Position numbers and translations under genes: made by a program
Shown: positions 1 through 5,970 of the stretch, piece by piece
How positions within the stretch are numbered: position 1 is the first letter of the stretch
Layout of the letters: each line of letters begins with the position of its first letter
Notes under the pieces: generated by a model
Databases searched by the model: none
What the model was told of the DNA's origin: nothing
The model's input: the letters and a program-made list of their open reading frames with translations, nothing else
From: Oscillospiraceae bacterium
GTDB lineage: Bacteria > Bacillota > Clostridia > Oscillospirales > Acutalibacteraceae
DNA length: 5,970 bases
Direction of reading: 5' to 3'
Assembly (NCBI GenBank): GCA_902796295.1
Contig: CADBOL010000057.1
Span: 1-5,970 of the forward strand

Positions 1-931
1 CGCAGGCGGAGAGAATGACGCAGTCATAGTTGTCAGCGGAGCTCAGCAGACGATGAGCCTCATGTCTCAGGTTTTCCTCAATTACGGCGACGCCGTAATC
101 ACCGAGGAGCCGGCTTTTATCGGTGCGCTCAACTGCTTCAGAGGATTCGGTGCGAATCTTGTCGGAGTTCCCATAGAAAAAGACGGTATGGATATCGATA
201 TACTTGAAGAGAAACTCCGCACGACACCGAACGCCAAATTCATTTATACCATACCCAATTTCCAGAATCCGGCCGGAATCACCACCTCTTTTGAAAAGAG
301 AAAAAAGATTTATGAACTCGCGAAGAAATACTCCGTCGTTATTCTCGAGGATAACCCCTACGGAGATTTAAGGGTATCGGGCGAGCCGGTGCCCCCGATA
401 AAGAGCCTTGACACAGACGGTATAGTAGTCTATAACGGCTCATTCTCAAAAATCATTGCCCCGGGTATGCGTGTCGGCTTCACAGTCGCTCCCAAAGAAA
501 TCATAGCAAAGATGACTGTCGCCAAACAGACGCAGGATGTTCACACCGCGATGCTTACACAGCTCATGGTTTACAACTGGCTTAAGGCCGGCAAGCTTGA
601 AGGCCACGTTGAAAAAATCAGAAAGATTTACGCCCGCAAGCTCAACCTCATGTGTGACAATATGGATGAGCTGCTTCTGCCCTATCTCGATTATCACAGA
701 CCCGAGGGCGGTCTTTTTGTCTGGGCAAAGCTCAAAGAAGGAATCGACATGCTTGAATTCGTAAAGAGAGCGTCGGCAAACGGCGTCTCCGCCGTGCCGG
801 GCAACGCCTTCCTTGTGGATATGAGCGAAAAATGCGATTATATACGCCTTAACTTCTCCACTCCGAGCGATGAGGGAATAGTTGAGGGAATCCGCCTGCT
901 CGCAAAGACAGCGGCGGAGATGAAAGGATGA
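1..931 (+). CDS. PLP-dependent class I/II aminotransferase (5'-truncated by window edge)
   Basis: Transfers an amino group between an amino acid and a 2-oxo acid using pyridoxal phosphate in the cytoplasm. The reading frame is open from base 2, and the residues before the first ATG at 53 (ENDAVIVVSGAQQ) already match the family's conserved SGxQQ segment. The gene therefore starts outside the window; 309 codons are visible and roughly 80-100 N-terminal residues are missing. Visible landmarks are the NPAG motif (Asn codon 266-268), the cofactor-binding Asp and Tyr of EDNPYG (350-352 and 359-361), the Schiff-base lysine in SFSKIIAPGMRVG (449-451) and a C-terminal substrate-carboxylate Arg in YIRLNF (845-847). 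The sequence resembles the LysN/2-aminoadipate/aromatic aminotransferase subgroup. A MocR-type regulator with an N-terminal winged helix cannot be excluded because that end is not visible. The exact substrate is unknown. The stop codon lies 3 nt before trpS, indicating one operon. Confidence 0.93.
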   Translation, partial: AGGENDAVIVVSGAQQTMSLMSQVFLNYGDAVITEEPAFIGALNCFRGFGANLVGVPIEKDGMDIDILEEKLRTTPNAKFIYTIPNFQNPAGITTSFEKRKKIYELAKKYSVVILEDNPYGDLRVSGEPVPPIKSLDTDGIVVYNGSFSKIIAPGMRVGFTVAPKEIIAKMTVAKQTQDVHTAMLTQLMVYNWLKAGKLEGHVEKIRKIYARKLNLMCDNMDELLLPYLDYHRPEGGLFVWAKLKEGIDMLEFVKRASANGVSAVPGNAFLVDMSEKCDYIRLNFSTPSDEGIVEGIRLLAKTAAEMKG

Positions 932-934
932 ATT

Positions 935-1951
935 ATGGAAAACGAAGTTAAAGCCGAAAGAAAACCTGTAGTTCTCAGCGCCATACAGCCGACCTCAATA
1001 CCCACAATCGGCAACTATCTCGGCGCGCTTAAAAACTGGAAAAACATGAGCGAGGATAATGACTGCCTTTTTGCCGTCGCGGACCTTCACGCCCTTACGG
1101 TTCATCCGGAGCCCGCAAAGCTCAGACAGCAGATACTCGAGATGTATGCCACGCTCCTTGCTCTCGGTCTCGACCCCGAAAAGAATATCGTATTTATCCA
1201 GAGCATGGTTCACGCTCACGCCGAGCTCGCCTGGATTCTTGACTGCTATACGATGTTCGGCGAGGCGCAGAGGATGACACAGTTTAAGGATAAATCGCAG
1301 AAACACGCCGATAATGTCAATGTCGGTCTCTTTGCCTATCCCGTGCTCATGGCGGCGGATATCCTCCTCTATCAGGCGGATTACGTGCCCGTGGGCGCCG
1401 ACCAGAAGCAGCATCTTGAGATAGCGAGAGATATCGCAGACAGATTCAATAACCTCAGAGGCCAGACCTTCAAGCTTCCCGAGCCCTATATCGGCAAAAT
1501 AGGCGCCAAGGTCATGAGCCTGCAGGATCCTGCTCAGAAGATGTCAAAGAGTGATACGAATCCCAGGGCATCCGTTTTCCTTTACGACAGCCCCGACCTG
1601 ATTATGAAAAAATTCAAGTCGGCAGTCACCGACAGCGAGGCGGTTGTGAAATACGCAGACGGCAAAGACGGTATCAATAATCTCATGTCAATCTACTCCG
1701 GCTGCACGGGTTTAAGTTTTGACGAGATAGAGAAGGAGTTTGAAGGCAGGGGATACGGCGATTTCAAGGTTAAGGTAGCCGAGGCGGTTATCGAGGAAAT
1801 CAGACCCGTTCAGGAAAACTTCGACAGACTCATGAAAGATAAGGCCTATCTCATGCAGACAGCAAATGACGGCGCCGAAAAAGCGTCGAGGATAGCTTAC
1901 CGCACACTGCAGAAGGCAAAGAAAAAAGTCGGTCTCATTGTTGACAGATGA
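935..1951 (+). CDS. trpS: Tryptophanyl-tRNA synthetase
   Basis: Charges tRNA-Trp with tryptophan using ATP; a cytoplasmic class Ic aminoacyl-tRNA synthetase. At 338 residues it has the usual bacterial length. The HIGH-type ATP signature is TIGN (residues 24-27, in SAIQPTSIPTIGNYLGAL), where Thr replaces His as in many Gram-positive TrpRS. The tryptophan-pocket segment GLFAYPVLMAADILLY is at about 131-146, with Asp142 in the position that contacts the indole nitrogen in this family. VPVGADQKQHLE (151-162) follows, and a perfect KMSKS loop lies at 202-206. The start at 935 is supported by GAAAGGA at 922-928, six bases upstream and inside the preceding gene's 3' end. The 3-nt gap implies co-transcription with the aminotransferase. 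No T-box leader can fit between them, so any tryptophan-responsive control would lie upstream of the window. No clear terminator follows. Confidence 0.98.
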   Translation: MENEVKAERKPVVLSAIQPTSIPTIGNYLGALKNWKNMSEDNDCLFAVADLHALTVHPEPAKLRQQILEMYATLLALGLDPEKNIVFIQSMVHAHAELAWILDCYTMFGEAQRMTQFKDKSQKHADNVNVGLFAYPVLMAADILLYQADYVPVGADQKQHLEIARDIADRFNNLRGQTFKLPEPYIGKIGAKVMSLQDPAQKMSKSDTNPRASVFLYDSPDLIMKKFKSAVTDSEAVVKYADGKDGINNLMSIYSGCTGLSFDEIEKEFEGRGYGDFKVKVAEAVIEEIRPVQENFDRLMKDKAYLMQTANDGAEKASRIAYRTLQKAKKKVGLIVDR

Positions 1952-1962
1952 TTATTCGTTAA

Positions 1963-2029
1963 AATGAATACAAATTGACTCTTAGTGAATAAATAATTGA
2001 AATATTCAACAAAAATGAATAAAATTACA
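1963..2029 (+). promoter_or_regulatory. Putative ArgR operator cluster (ARG-box-like repeats) upstream of argG
   Basis: Three direct TGAATA repeats begin at 1965, 1986 and 2016. Against the ARG-box core TGAATwwwwATTCA, the window 2016-2029 matches 12 of 14 positions. The window 1965-1978 has TGAAT plus ATTGA, one mismatch outside the A/T centre and a C in the centre. The copy at 1986 is weaker on its right half, although an inverted ATTCA occurs at 2004-2008. Spacings of 21 and 30 bp are near two and three helical turns, which would suit a hexameric repressor binding one DNA face. The place, just upstream of the probable argG promoter, fits arginine-dependent repression. ArgR binding is inferred; AT-rich DNA can produce such matches by chance, and no argR gene is in the window. 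Confidence 0.45.
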
Positions 2030-2037
2030 GTATAAGC

Positions 2038-2065
2038 TTGATTTTATGCAAAAATAATGTATAAT
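2038..2065 (+). promoter_or_regulatory. Probable sigma-A promoter for argG
   Basis: A perfect -10 hexamer TATAAT lies at 2060-2065, with a TTGATT -35 candidate (4 of 6 consensus) at 2038-2043 and a 16-nt spacer. Transcription would start near 2071-2074, leaving a leader of only about 20-25 nt before the argG ATG. That is too short for a riboswitch or T-box, so control should act at initiation. The spacer DNA is very AT-rich, so the -35 call is softer than the -10 call. Confidence 0.6.
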
Positions 2066-2075
2066 TAATGCATAA
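2044..2075. repeat. 7-bp inverted repeat bracketing the argG -10 box
   Basis: TTATGCA at 2044-2050 and TGCATAA at 2069-2075 are exact reverse complements separated by 18 nt. The symmetry centre is next to the -10 hexamer at 2060-2065. An 18-nt AT-only-like loop makes an RNA hairpin weak, and much of the left arm would lie upstream of the transcription start, so a DNA-level operator is the more natural reading. The arms resemble degenerate ARG half-sites but could belong to another regulator. Confidence 0.4.
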
Positions 2076-2095
2076 CTTATGAAAGGGCGACATAA

Positions 2096-3322
2096 ATGAA
2101 AGAGATTAAAAAAGTAGTACTTGCTTATTCCGGAGGTCTTGACACCTCAATCATCATTCCCTGGCTCAAAGAGAATTTCAATAACTGCGAGGTCATAGCC
2201 GTATCCGGCGATGTCGGTCAGGGCACCGAGCTTGACGGTCTTGAGGAGAAAGCTCTCAAAACCGGCGCTTCAAAGCTCTATATCGAAGATCTTAAAGATG
2301 AGTTTGTAAATAACTATATTTTCCCGACTCTCAAGGCCGGTGCAAAATATGAGAAGCTTTATCTTCTGGGCACCGCTTTCGCTCGCCCGATTATTGCCAA
2401 GAGACTTGTTGAGATAGCCAAGAAAGAGGGCGCCGACGCCATCTGCCACGGCTGCACGGGCAAGGGCAACGACCAGGTCAGATTTGAGCTCGCCATCAAG
2501 GCTTTCGCTCCCGAGATGGAGATTATCGCTCCATGGAGAATCTGGAATATCAAATCGCGTGAGGAAGAGATTGACTACGCCGAAGCTCACAACATTCCTC
2601 TTAAAATCAACCGCGAGACCAATTACTCAAAAGACAAGAATCTCTGGCATCTCAGCCATGAGGGTCTTGACCTTGAGGATCCCTCAAACGAGCCGCAGTA
2701 TCTGAAGCCCGGATTCCTCGAGATGGGTGTCGCTCCCGAGCAGGCTCCCGATGAGGATACATATATCACCATTCATTTTGAAAAAGGAATACCCACCGCC
2801 GTTGACGGCAAAGAAATGGGCGGCGTTGAGCTCATAGAGTATCTCAACGATATCGGCGGCAAAAACGGCATAGGCCTTGACGATATAGTTGAAAACCGTC
2901 TTGTCGGCATGAAGTCGAGAGGCGTTTATGAGAATCCCGCAGGCGCTATCCTCTTTAAGGCGCACGATATTCTCGAGACTCTCACTCTTGACAGAGACAC
3001 GATGCATTATAAAGAGATAGTCGCCCATCAGTTTGCCGAGCTTGTATATTTCGGCAAGTGGTATACACCGCTCAGAGAGGCGCTCTCCGCTTTTGTTGAC
3101 AGCACACAGCAGACCTGCACCGGCGATGTGAAGCTCAAGCTCTATAAGGGCAACATTATCAATGCCGGAGTTACATCTCCCTACACTCTTTACAGCGAAG
3201 ATTTTGCCACATTTGATGCAGACGAGGTTTACAATCAGAAGGATTCCGCGGGCTTCATCAATCTCTTCGGTCTTCCTCTCAAGGTGAGGGCGATTCTTGA
3301 CGCTCAGAGAAACGAAAAATAA
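2096..3322 (+). CDS. argG: Argininosuccinate synthase
   Basis: Condenses citrulline with aspartate at the cost of ATP (to AMP and pyrophosphate), giving argininosuccinate; the penultimate step of arginine synthesis, in the cytoplasm. Its 408 residues match the family's usual length of about 400. The N-terminal nucleotide-binding loop is AYSGGLDTS (residues 10-18), the PP-loop of the N-type ATP pyrophosphatases. Further family signatures are [13 protein letters not shown] (90-102, with the citrulline-region Arg97), [14 protein letters not shown] (118-131) and [14 protein letters not shown] (177-190), followed by the C-terminal synthetase domain. The start is fixed by AAAGGG at 2082-2087, eight bases upstream. 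It has its own likely promoter and ARG-box-like sites just upstream, and argH follows on the same strand. No key residue appears to be missing. Confidence 0.98.
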   Translation: MKEIKKVVLAYSGGLDTSIIIPWLKENFNNCEVIAVSGDVGQGTELDGLEEKALKTGASKLYIEDLKDEFVNNYIFPTLKAGAKYEKLYLLGTAFARPIIAKRLVEIAKKEGADAICHGCTGKGNDQVRFELAIKAFAPEMEIIAPWRIWNIKSREEEIDYAEAHNIPLKINRETNYSKDKNLWHLSHEGLDLEDPSNEPQYLKPGFLEMGVAPEQAPDEDTYITIHFEKGIPTAVDGKEMGGVELIEYLNDIGGKNGIGLDDIVENRLVGMKSRGVYENPAGAILFKAHDILETLTLDRDTMHYKEIVAHQFAELVYFGKWYTPLREALSAFVDSTQQTCTGDVKLKLYKGNIINAGVTSPYTLYSEDFATFDADEVYNQKDSAGFINLFGLPLKVRAILDAQRNEK

Positions 3323-3333
3323 TAAAAAAATCC

Positions 3334-3360
3334 GGAAACGCTGACTCGCTCGGCGTTTCC
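3334..3360 (-). terminator. Intergenic hairpin between argG and argH; terminator-like only on the minus strand
   Basis: GGAAACGC (3334-3341) pairs perfectly with GCGTTTCC (3353-3360). The stem extends inward through a G-T wobble and two more pairs to give 11 pairs around a CTCGC loop. On the plus strand the stem is followed by TTGGCTTAAAGG, which is not a U-tract, so efficient rho-independent termination of argG transcripts is not expected. Seven A residues sit at 3324-3330, three bases before the stem, so the minus-strand reading is a stem followed by a T-run, the shape of an intrinsic terminator. On the plus-strand mRNA it could act as a 3'-end stabiliser or partial attenuator between argG and argH. 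Confidence 0.5.
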
Positions 3361-3384
3361 TTGGCTTAAAGGTAGGAGATACTT

Positions 3385-4692
3385 ATGAAACTATGGGCAG
3401 GACGCTTCTCAAAGGATATTGACAAGAGGACAAATGATTTCAATTCCTCCGTTTCCTTTGATTCAAGAATGTACGCTCAGGATATAGAGGGCAGTATCGC
3501 TCACGCGAAAATGCTGACCGCCAAAGGTATAATATCAATTGAAGACGGCGTTTCGATTATTTACGGCCTTATGGGTATCAGAAGCGATATCGATGAGGGT
3601 AAACTCGTCATTGACCCCAACGCCGAAGATATACACACTTTTATAGAGCAGACTCTCACAGAGAGAATTGGCGACGCCGGCAAGCGCCTTCACACGGGCA
3701 GGAGCCGCAACGACCAGGTTGCGCTCGATATCCGCCTCTATCTCAGGGATGAATGCGACGCGGTTATTGACCTTCTGCGCGATTTAATCAAATCTCTCAA
3801 TACAAAGGGCGAAGAGAATGCTCACGCCATTATGCCCGGCTACACTCATCTGCAGAGAGCTCAGCCCATTACATTCAAAGCTCATCTGAGCGCCTATACC
3901 GAAATGCTCAAGAGAGATATCGGCAGGGTGGAGGATGCGAAAAAGAGGATGAACGTTTCGCCTCTCGGCTCGGGCGCTCTCGCGGGCACCACATACCCGG
4001 TTGACAGGCAGCTTGTTGCCGACCTGCTCGATTTTGACTCCTACACGGCGAGCACTCTTGACGGAGTCTCCGACAGGGATTTCTGCATAGAGCTCGCATC
4101 GGCTCTCTCGCTGATAATGGTTCATCTCTCGAGACTCAGCGAGGAGATAGTCCTCTGGTGCTCTTGGGAATTCAAATTCATTGAGCTTGACGATGCTTTC
4201 TCAACCGGCTCGAGCATCATGCCGCAGAAGAAAAACCCCGATATCACCGAGCTTGTCAGGGGCAAGAGCGGCAGGGTATTCGGCGACCTTATGGGTCTGC
4301 TGACCGTTATGAAGGGTATCCCCCTGGCATATAATAAGGATATGCAGGAGGATAAAGAGGCGGTGTTTGACGCCTTTGACACAGTCAAAATCTGTCTTAC
4401 CACACTTGTGCCGATGATTGACACTATGAAGGTTATACCCGAAAATATGAGAAAGGCTGCGGCAGGCGGATTCATAAACGCCACCGACTGCGCCGACTAT
4501 CTTGTTTCAAAGGGCCTGCCGTTCAGAGACGCCTACAAGGCGACCGGCGAGGTCGTCGCTCTCTGCATAAAAGAGGGCAAGACTCTCGAAACTCTCTCTC
4601 TTGAAGAGTATAAGGGAATCTGCGAGCTGTTTGATGACGGCGTATATGAGGCGATTAATCTTGAAAACTGCGTAAAGCGCAGGGGAATGTGA
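3385..4692 (+). CDS. argH: Argininosuccinate lyase
   Basis: Cleaves argininosuccinate to arginine and fumarate, the last step of arginine synthesis; a homotetrameric cytoplasmic enzyme of the fumarase/aspartase superfamily. Signatures in order are LWAGRFS (3-9), HTGRSRNDQVALD (103-115), GYTHLQRAQP (152-161, with the conserved His155) and the flexible catalytic loop GSSIMPQKKNPD (275-286) carrying the catalytic serine. The start is set by AGGAG at 3374-3378, six bases upstream. At 435 residues it is somewhat shorter than the usual 455-470; it stops at VKRRGM, where many homologues run on for a short glycine-containing tail, but all catalytic regions are present. It follows argG by 62 nt containing a hairpin, and its last codons hold the ribosome binding site of the next gene. 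Confidence 0.97.
   Translation: MKLWAGRFSKDIDKRTNDFNSSVSFDSRMYAQDIEGSIAHAKMLTAKGIISIEDGVSIIYGLMGIRSDIDEGKLVIDPNAEDIHTFIEQTLTERIGDAGKRLHTGRSRNDQVALDIRLYLRDECDAVIDLLRDLIKSLNTKGEENAHAIMPGYTHLQRAQPITFKAHLSAYTEMLKRDIGRVEDAKKRMNVSPLGSGALAGTTYPVDRQLVADLLDFDSYTASTLDGVSDRDFCIELASALSLIMVHLSRLSEEIVLWCSWEFKFIELDDAFSTGSSIMPQKKNPDITELVRGKSGRVFGDLMGLLTVMKGIPLAYNKDMQEDKEAVFDAFDTVKICLTTLVPMIDTMKVIPENMRKAAAGGFINATDCADYLVSKGLPFRDAYKATGEVVALCIKEGKTLETLSLEEYKGICELFDDGVYEAINLENCVKRRGM
4681..4686 (+). promoter_or_regulatory. Ribosome binding site of the GH28-like gene, inside argH
   Basis: AGGGGA lies seven bases before the ATG at 4694 and within the last codons of argH. Together with the single base between the argH stop and this ATG, it suggests translational coupling. 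It also decides the start of the downstream gene. Confidence 0.75.
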
Positions 4693-4693
4693 T

Positions 4694-5970
4694 ATGAAAG
4701 AATACAATGTCTTATCTTACGGCGCTGTCGGAGACGGAAAGACAAATGATGCCGGAGCGATACAGAGAGCGATTGACGAATGCGCCTCACAGGGCGGCGG
4801 CCGTGTTACGCTCGAGAGCGGGCACGTATTTTACAGCGACTCAATCAGACTCGGCGCGAATGTCGATCTGCATATACAGAAGGGCGCGAGGCTCAAGGCA
4901 ACCTCAGATATAGAGGGATATATTCGCCCCAATAAGATGATAAACGACCCGAAGACTGCCCTTATCGGAAACCCGGTCACGGGCAAACCGAGCTTTGTCT
5001 TTATTTACGCCTTTGAGGCGGACGGATGCTCGATATCCGGAGATGGAGTCATTGACGCCAACGGACACGCCTTTGTAAAGCGCAAGGATAAATATTATGT
5101 GACGGGTGATTTTTACCCGAGACCGACCGTAATCTATACGGAGAAGAGCAATCATATTTCATTCAGGGATTTCACCGTTGTTGACGCCCCGTTCTGGACT
5201 CTGCACCCCGCGGGATGCGATGATGTTCTGATTTCCGAAATCAGGATTCTCAACGATCTCGATGTCGCGAACTCCGACGGCATAGACCCGGATCACTGCT
5301 CAAACGTGAGGATTCTCGGTTGCCATATAACCTGCGCTGATGACTGCATCTGCCTTAAAACCTCAAAAGGAAACTCCGAATACGGCCCGTGCGAAAATAT
5401 CATAATATCGGGCTGCACTCTCGTCTCAACCTCCGCCGCGATAAAGATAGGCACCGAGGGAGTCGGCGATTTCAGAAACGTAATGGTTTCGGACTGCGTG
5501 ATAAGCAGGTCAAACAGAGGTCTCTCAATACAGATACGCGACGGCGGCAATGTTGAAAATGTATCATTCTCAAACATCACCGTTGAGACTCGCAGATTCT
5601 GCCCTGACTGGTGGGGGACCGCCGAGCCCGTTGTGATAACGGCATTTGACCGCGATGAGAATACCCGCTGCGGCAAGATAAAGAATATCAGATTTTTCAA
5701 CATCAACGCCGCCGGCGAAAACGGAGTTCTTATTCACGGGAATGAGAATAATCTCATTGAGGATGTGAGCTTTGAAAACTGCTCTTTCACCCTCTCTGCC
5801 TCATCAAAATGGGAGCGCGGTCTCTATGATCTCAGACCCGGACTCGGCAGGGAGATTGAGAAGCACGGAAACTCCGGATTTTTCATAAAGTACGCCAAAG
5901 ACGTGAGAATTGAGAAAACCCGAGTAAGGTGGGGTGAAGTCTGTGACGATTACAGATACGCCCTTTATGC
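4694..5970 (+). CDS. GH28-like glycoside hydrolase, pectinase-type parallel beta-helix (3'-truncated by window edge)
   Basis: A likely intracellular hydrolase of pectin-derived or related oligosaccharides. I translated 425 codons without a stop; the gene continues past the window. It opens directly with the pectate-lyase-superfamily segment YGAVGDGKTND (9-19), leaving no room for a signal peptide or membrane anchor, and at least 15 cysteines also fit a cytoplasmic protein. Right-handed beta-helix turns follow (repeated NVxxSxCxI-like strands). GH28 landmarks are NSDG (193-196, Asp195) and ADDC (215-218, Asp216 and Asp217); the spacing of 21-22 residues equals that of the catalytic aspartates of Aspergillus polygalacturonase II. 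The usual GHG is replaced by SAA (247-249) and the RIK substrate motif by SIQ (278-280), so simple polygalacturonase activity is doubtful. A WWGTAEP motif lies at 306-312. It starts one base after the argH stop with a strong ribosome site, so it is probably co-transcribed with argH. The family is fairly sure, the substrate unknown. Confidence 0.88.
   Translation, partial: MKEYNVLSYGAVGDGKTNDAGAIQRAIDECASQGGGRVTLESGHVFYSDSIRLGANVDLHIQKGARLKATSDIEGYIRPNKMINDPKTALIGNPVTGKPSFVFIYAFEADGCSISGDGVIDANGHAFVKRKDKYYVTGDFYPRPTVIYTEKSNHISFRDFTVVDAPFWTLHPAGCDDVLISEIRILNDLDVANSDGIDPDHCSNVRILGCHITCADDCICLKTSKGNSEYGPCENIIISGCTLVSTSAAIKIGTEGVGDFRNVMVSDCVISRSNRGLSIQIRDGGNVENVSFSNITVETRRFCPDWWGTAEPVVITAFDRDENTRCGKIKNIRFFNINAAGENGVLIHGNENNLIEDVSFENCSFTLSASSKWERGLYDLRPGLGREIEKHGNSGFFIKYAKDVRIEKTRVRWGEVCDDYRYALY

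Noticed and set aside
53..931. ATG at 53 as the start of the aminotransferase
   Set aside because: The frame is open back to base 2 and the residues before this ATG belong to the conserved SGxQQ region, so the true start is upstream of the window.
995..1414. 139-residue minus-strand open frame
   Set aside because: It lies wholly antisense to trpS, which has all synthetase motifs, and its translation shows no recognisable domain.
1941..1969. TTGACA at 1941-1946 as a promoter -35 box
   Set aside because: It lies in the last trpS codons, and at the expected spacing the sequence ATGAAT is a poor -10 box.
1953..1970. Possible trpS terminator (TATTC and GAATA arms)
   Set aside because: The paired arms are AT-rich and short, the hairpin would be weak, and no T-run follows; it is better read as part of the operator-like repeats.
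2066..2095. Riboswitch or T-box in the argG leader
   Set aside because: The predicted leader is only about 20-25 nt, too short for any known class of such element.
4707..4913. 68-residue plus-strand open frame just after argH
   Set aside because: It overlaps the GH28-like gene in another frame and has no ribosome site or recognisable domain; the frame from 4694 has both.
5293..5706. 137-residue minus-strand open frame
   Set aside because: It is antisense to the GH28-like gene, which has clear family motifs over the same bases.

Overview
The window carries five plus-strand protein genes in two tight groups, with no RNA gene, mobile element or CRISPR array that I can see. The gene families, the strong purine-rich ribosome binding sites, the Gram-positive-like promoter and the AT-rich spacer (about 22% G+C by hand count, beside clearly GC-richer genes) suggest a Firmicute. 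A gut clostridium of the Oscillospiraceae/Ruminococcaceae kind is my best guess. That is inference from style and gene content, not from a marker gene.

Region 1 (1-1951): the 3' part of a PLP-dependent class I/II aminotransferase, cut by the window's left edge, followed after 3 nt by trpS (tryptophanyl-tRNA synthetase). The two look like one transcript. Region 2 (1952-2095): a 144-nt AT-rich spacer without a convincing trpS terminator. It holds three TGAATA repeats resembling ArgR operator (ARG box) half-sites, a likely sigma-A promoter, and a perfect 7-bp inverted repeat bracketing its -10 box.

Region 3 (2096-4692): argG and argH, the last two steps of arginine synthesis (citrulline + aspartate to argininosuccinate, then to arginine + fumarate). 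They are separated by 62 nt containing an 11-bp hairpin. Region 4 (4694-5970): a glycoside hydrolase family 28-like parallel beta-helix protein, starting one base after the argH stop and running off the right edge. It has no signal peptide, so it is probably cytoplasmic and would act on imported oligosaccharides.

The core genes are ordinary. The points worth a second look are the pectinase-family gene coupled to argH, its missing GHG and RIK active-site motifs despite an intact aspartate triad, the arginine-type operator cluster before argG, and a hairpin between argG and argH whose T-tract lies on the wrong strand for these genes. I found no evidence of a wholly new system.
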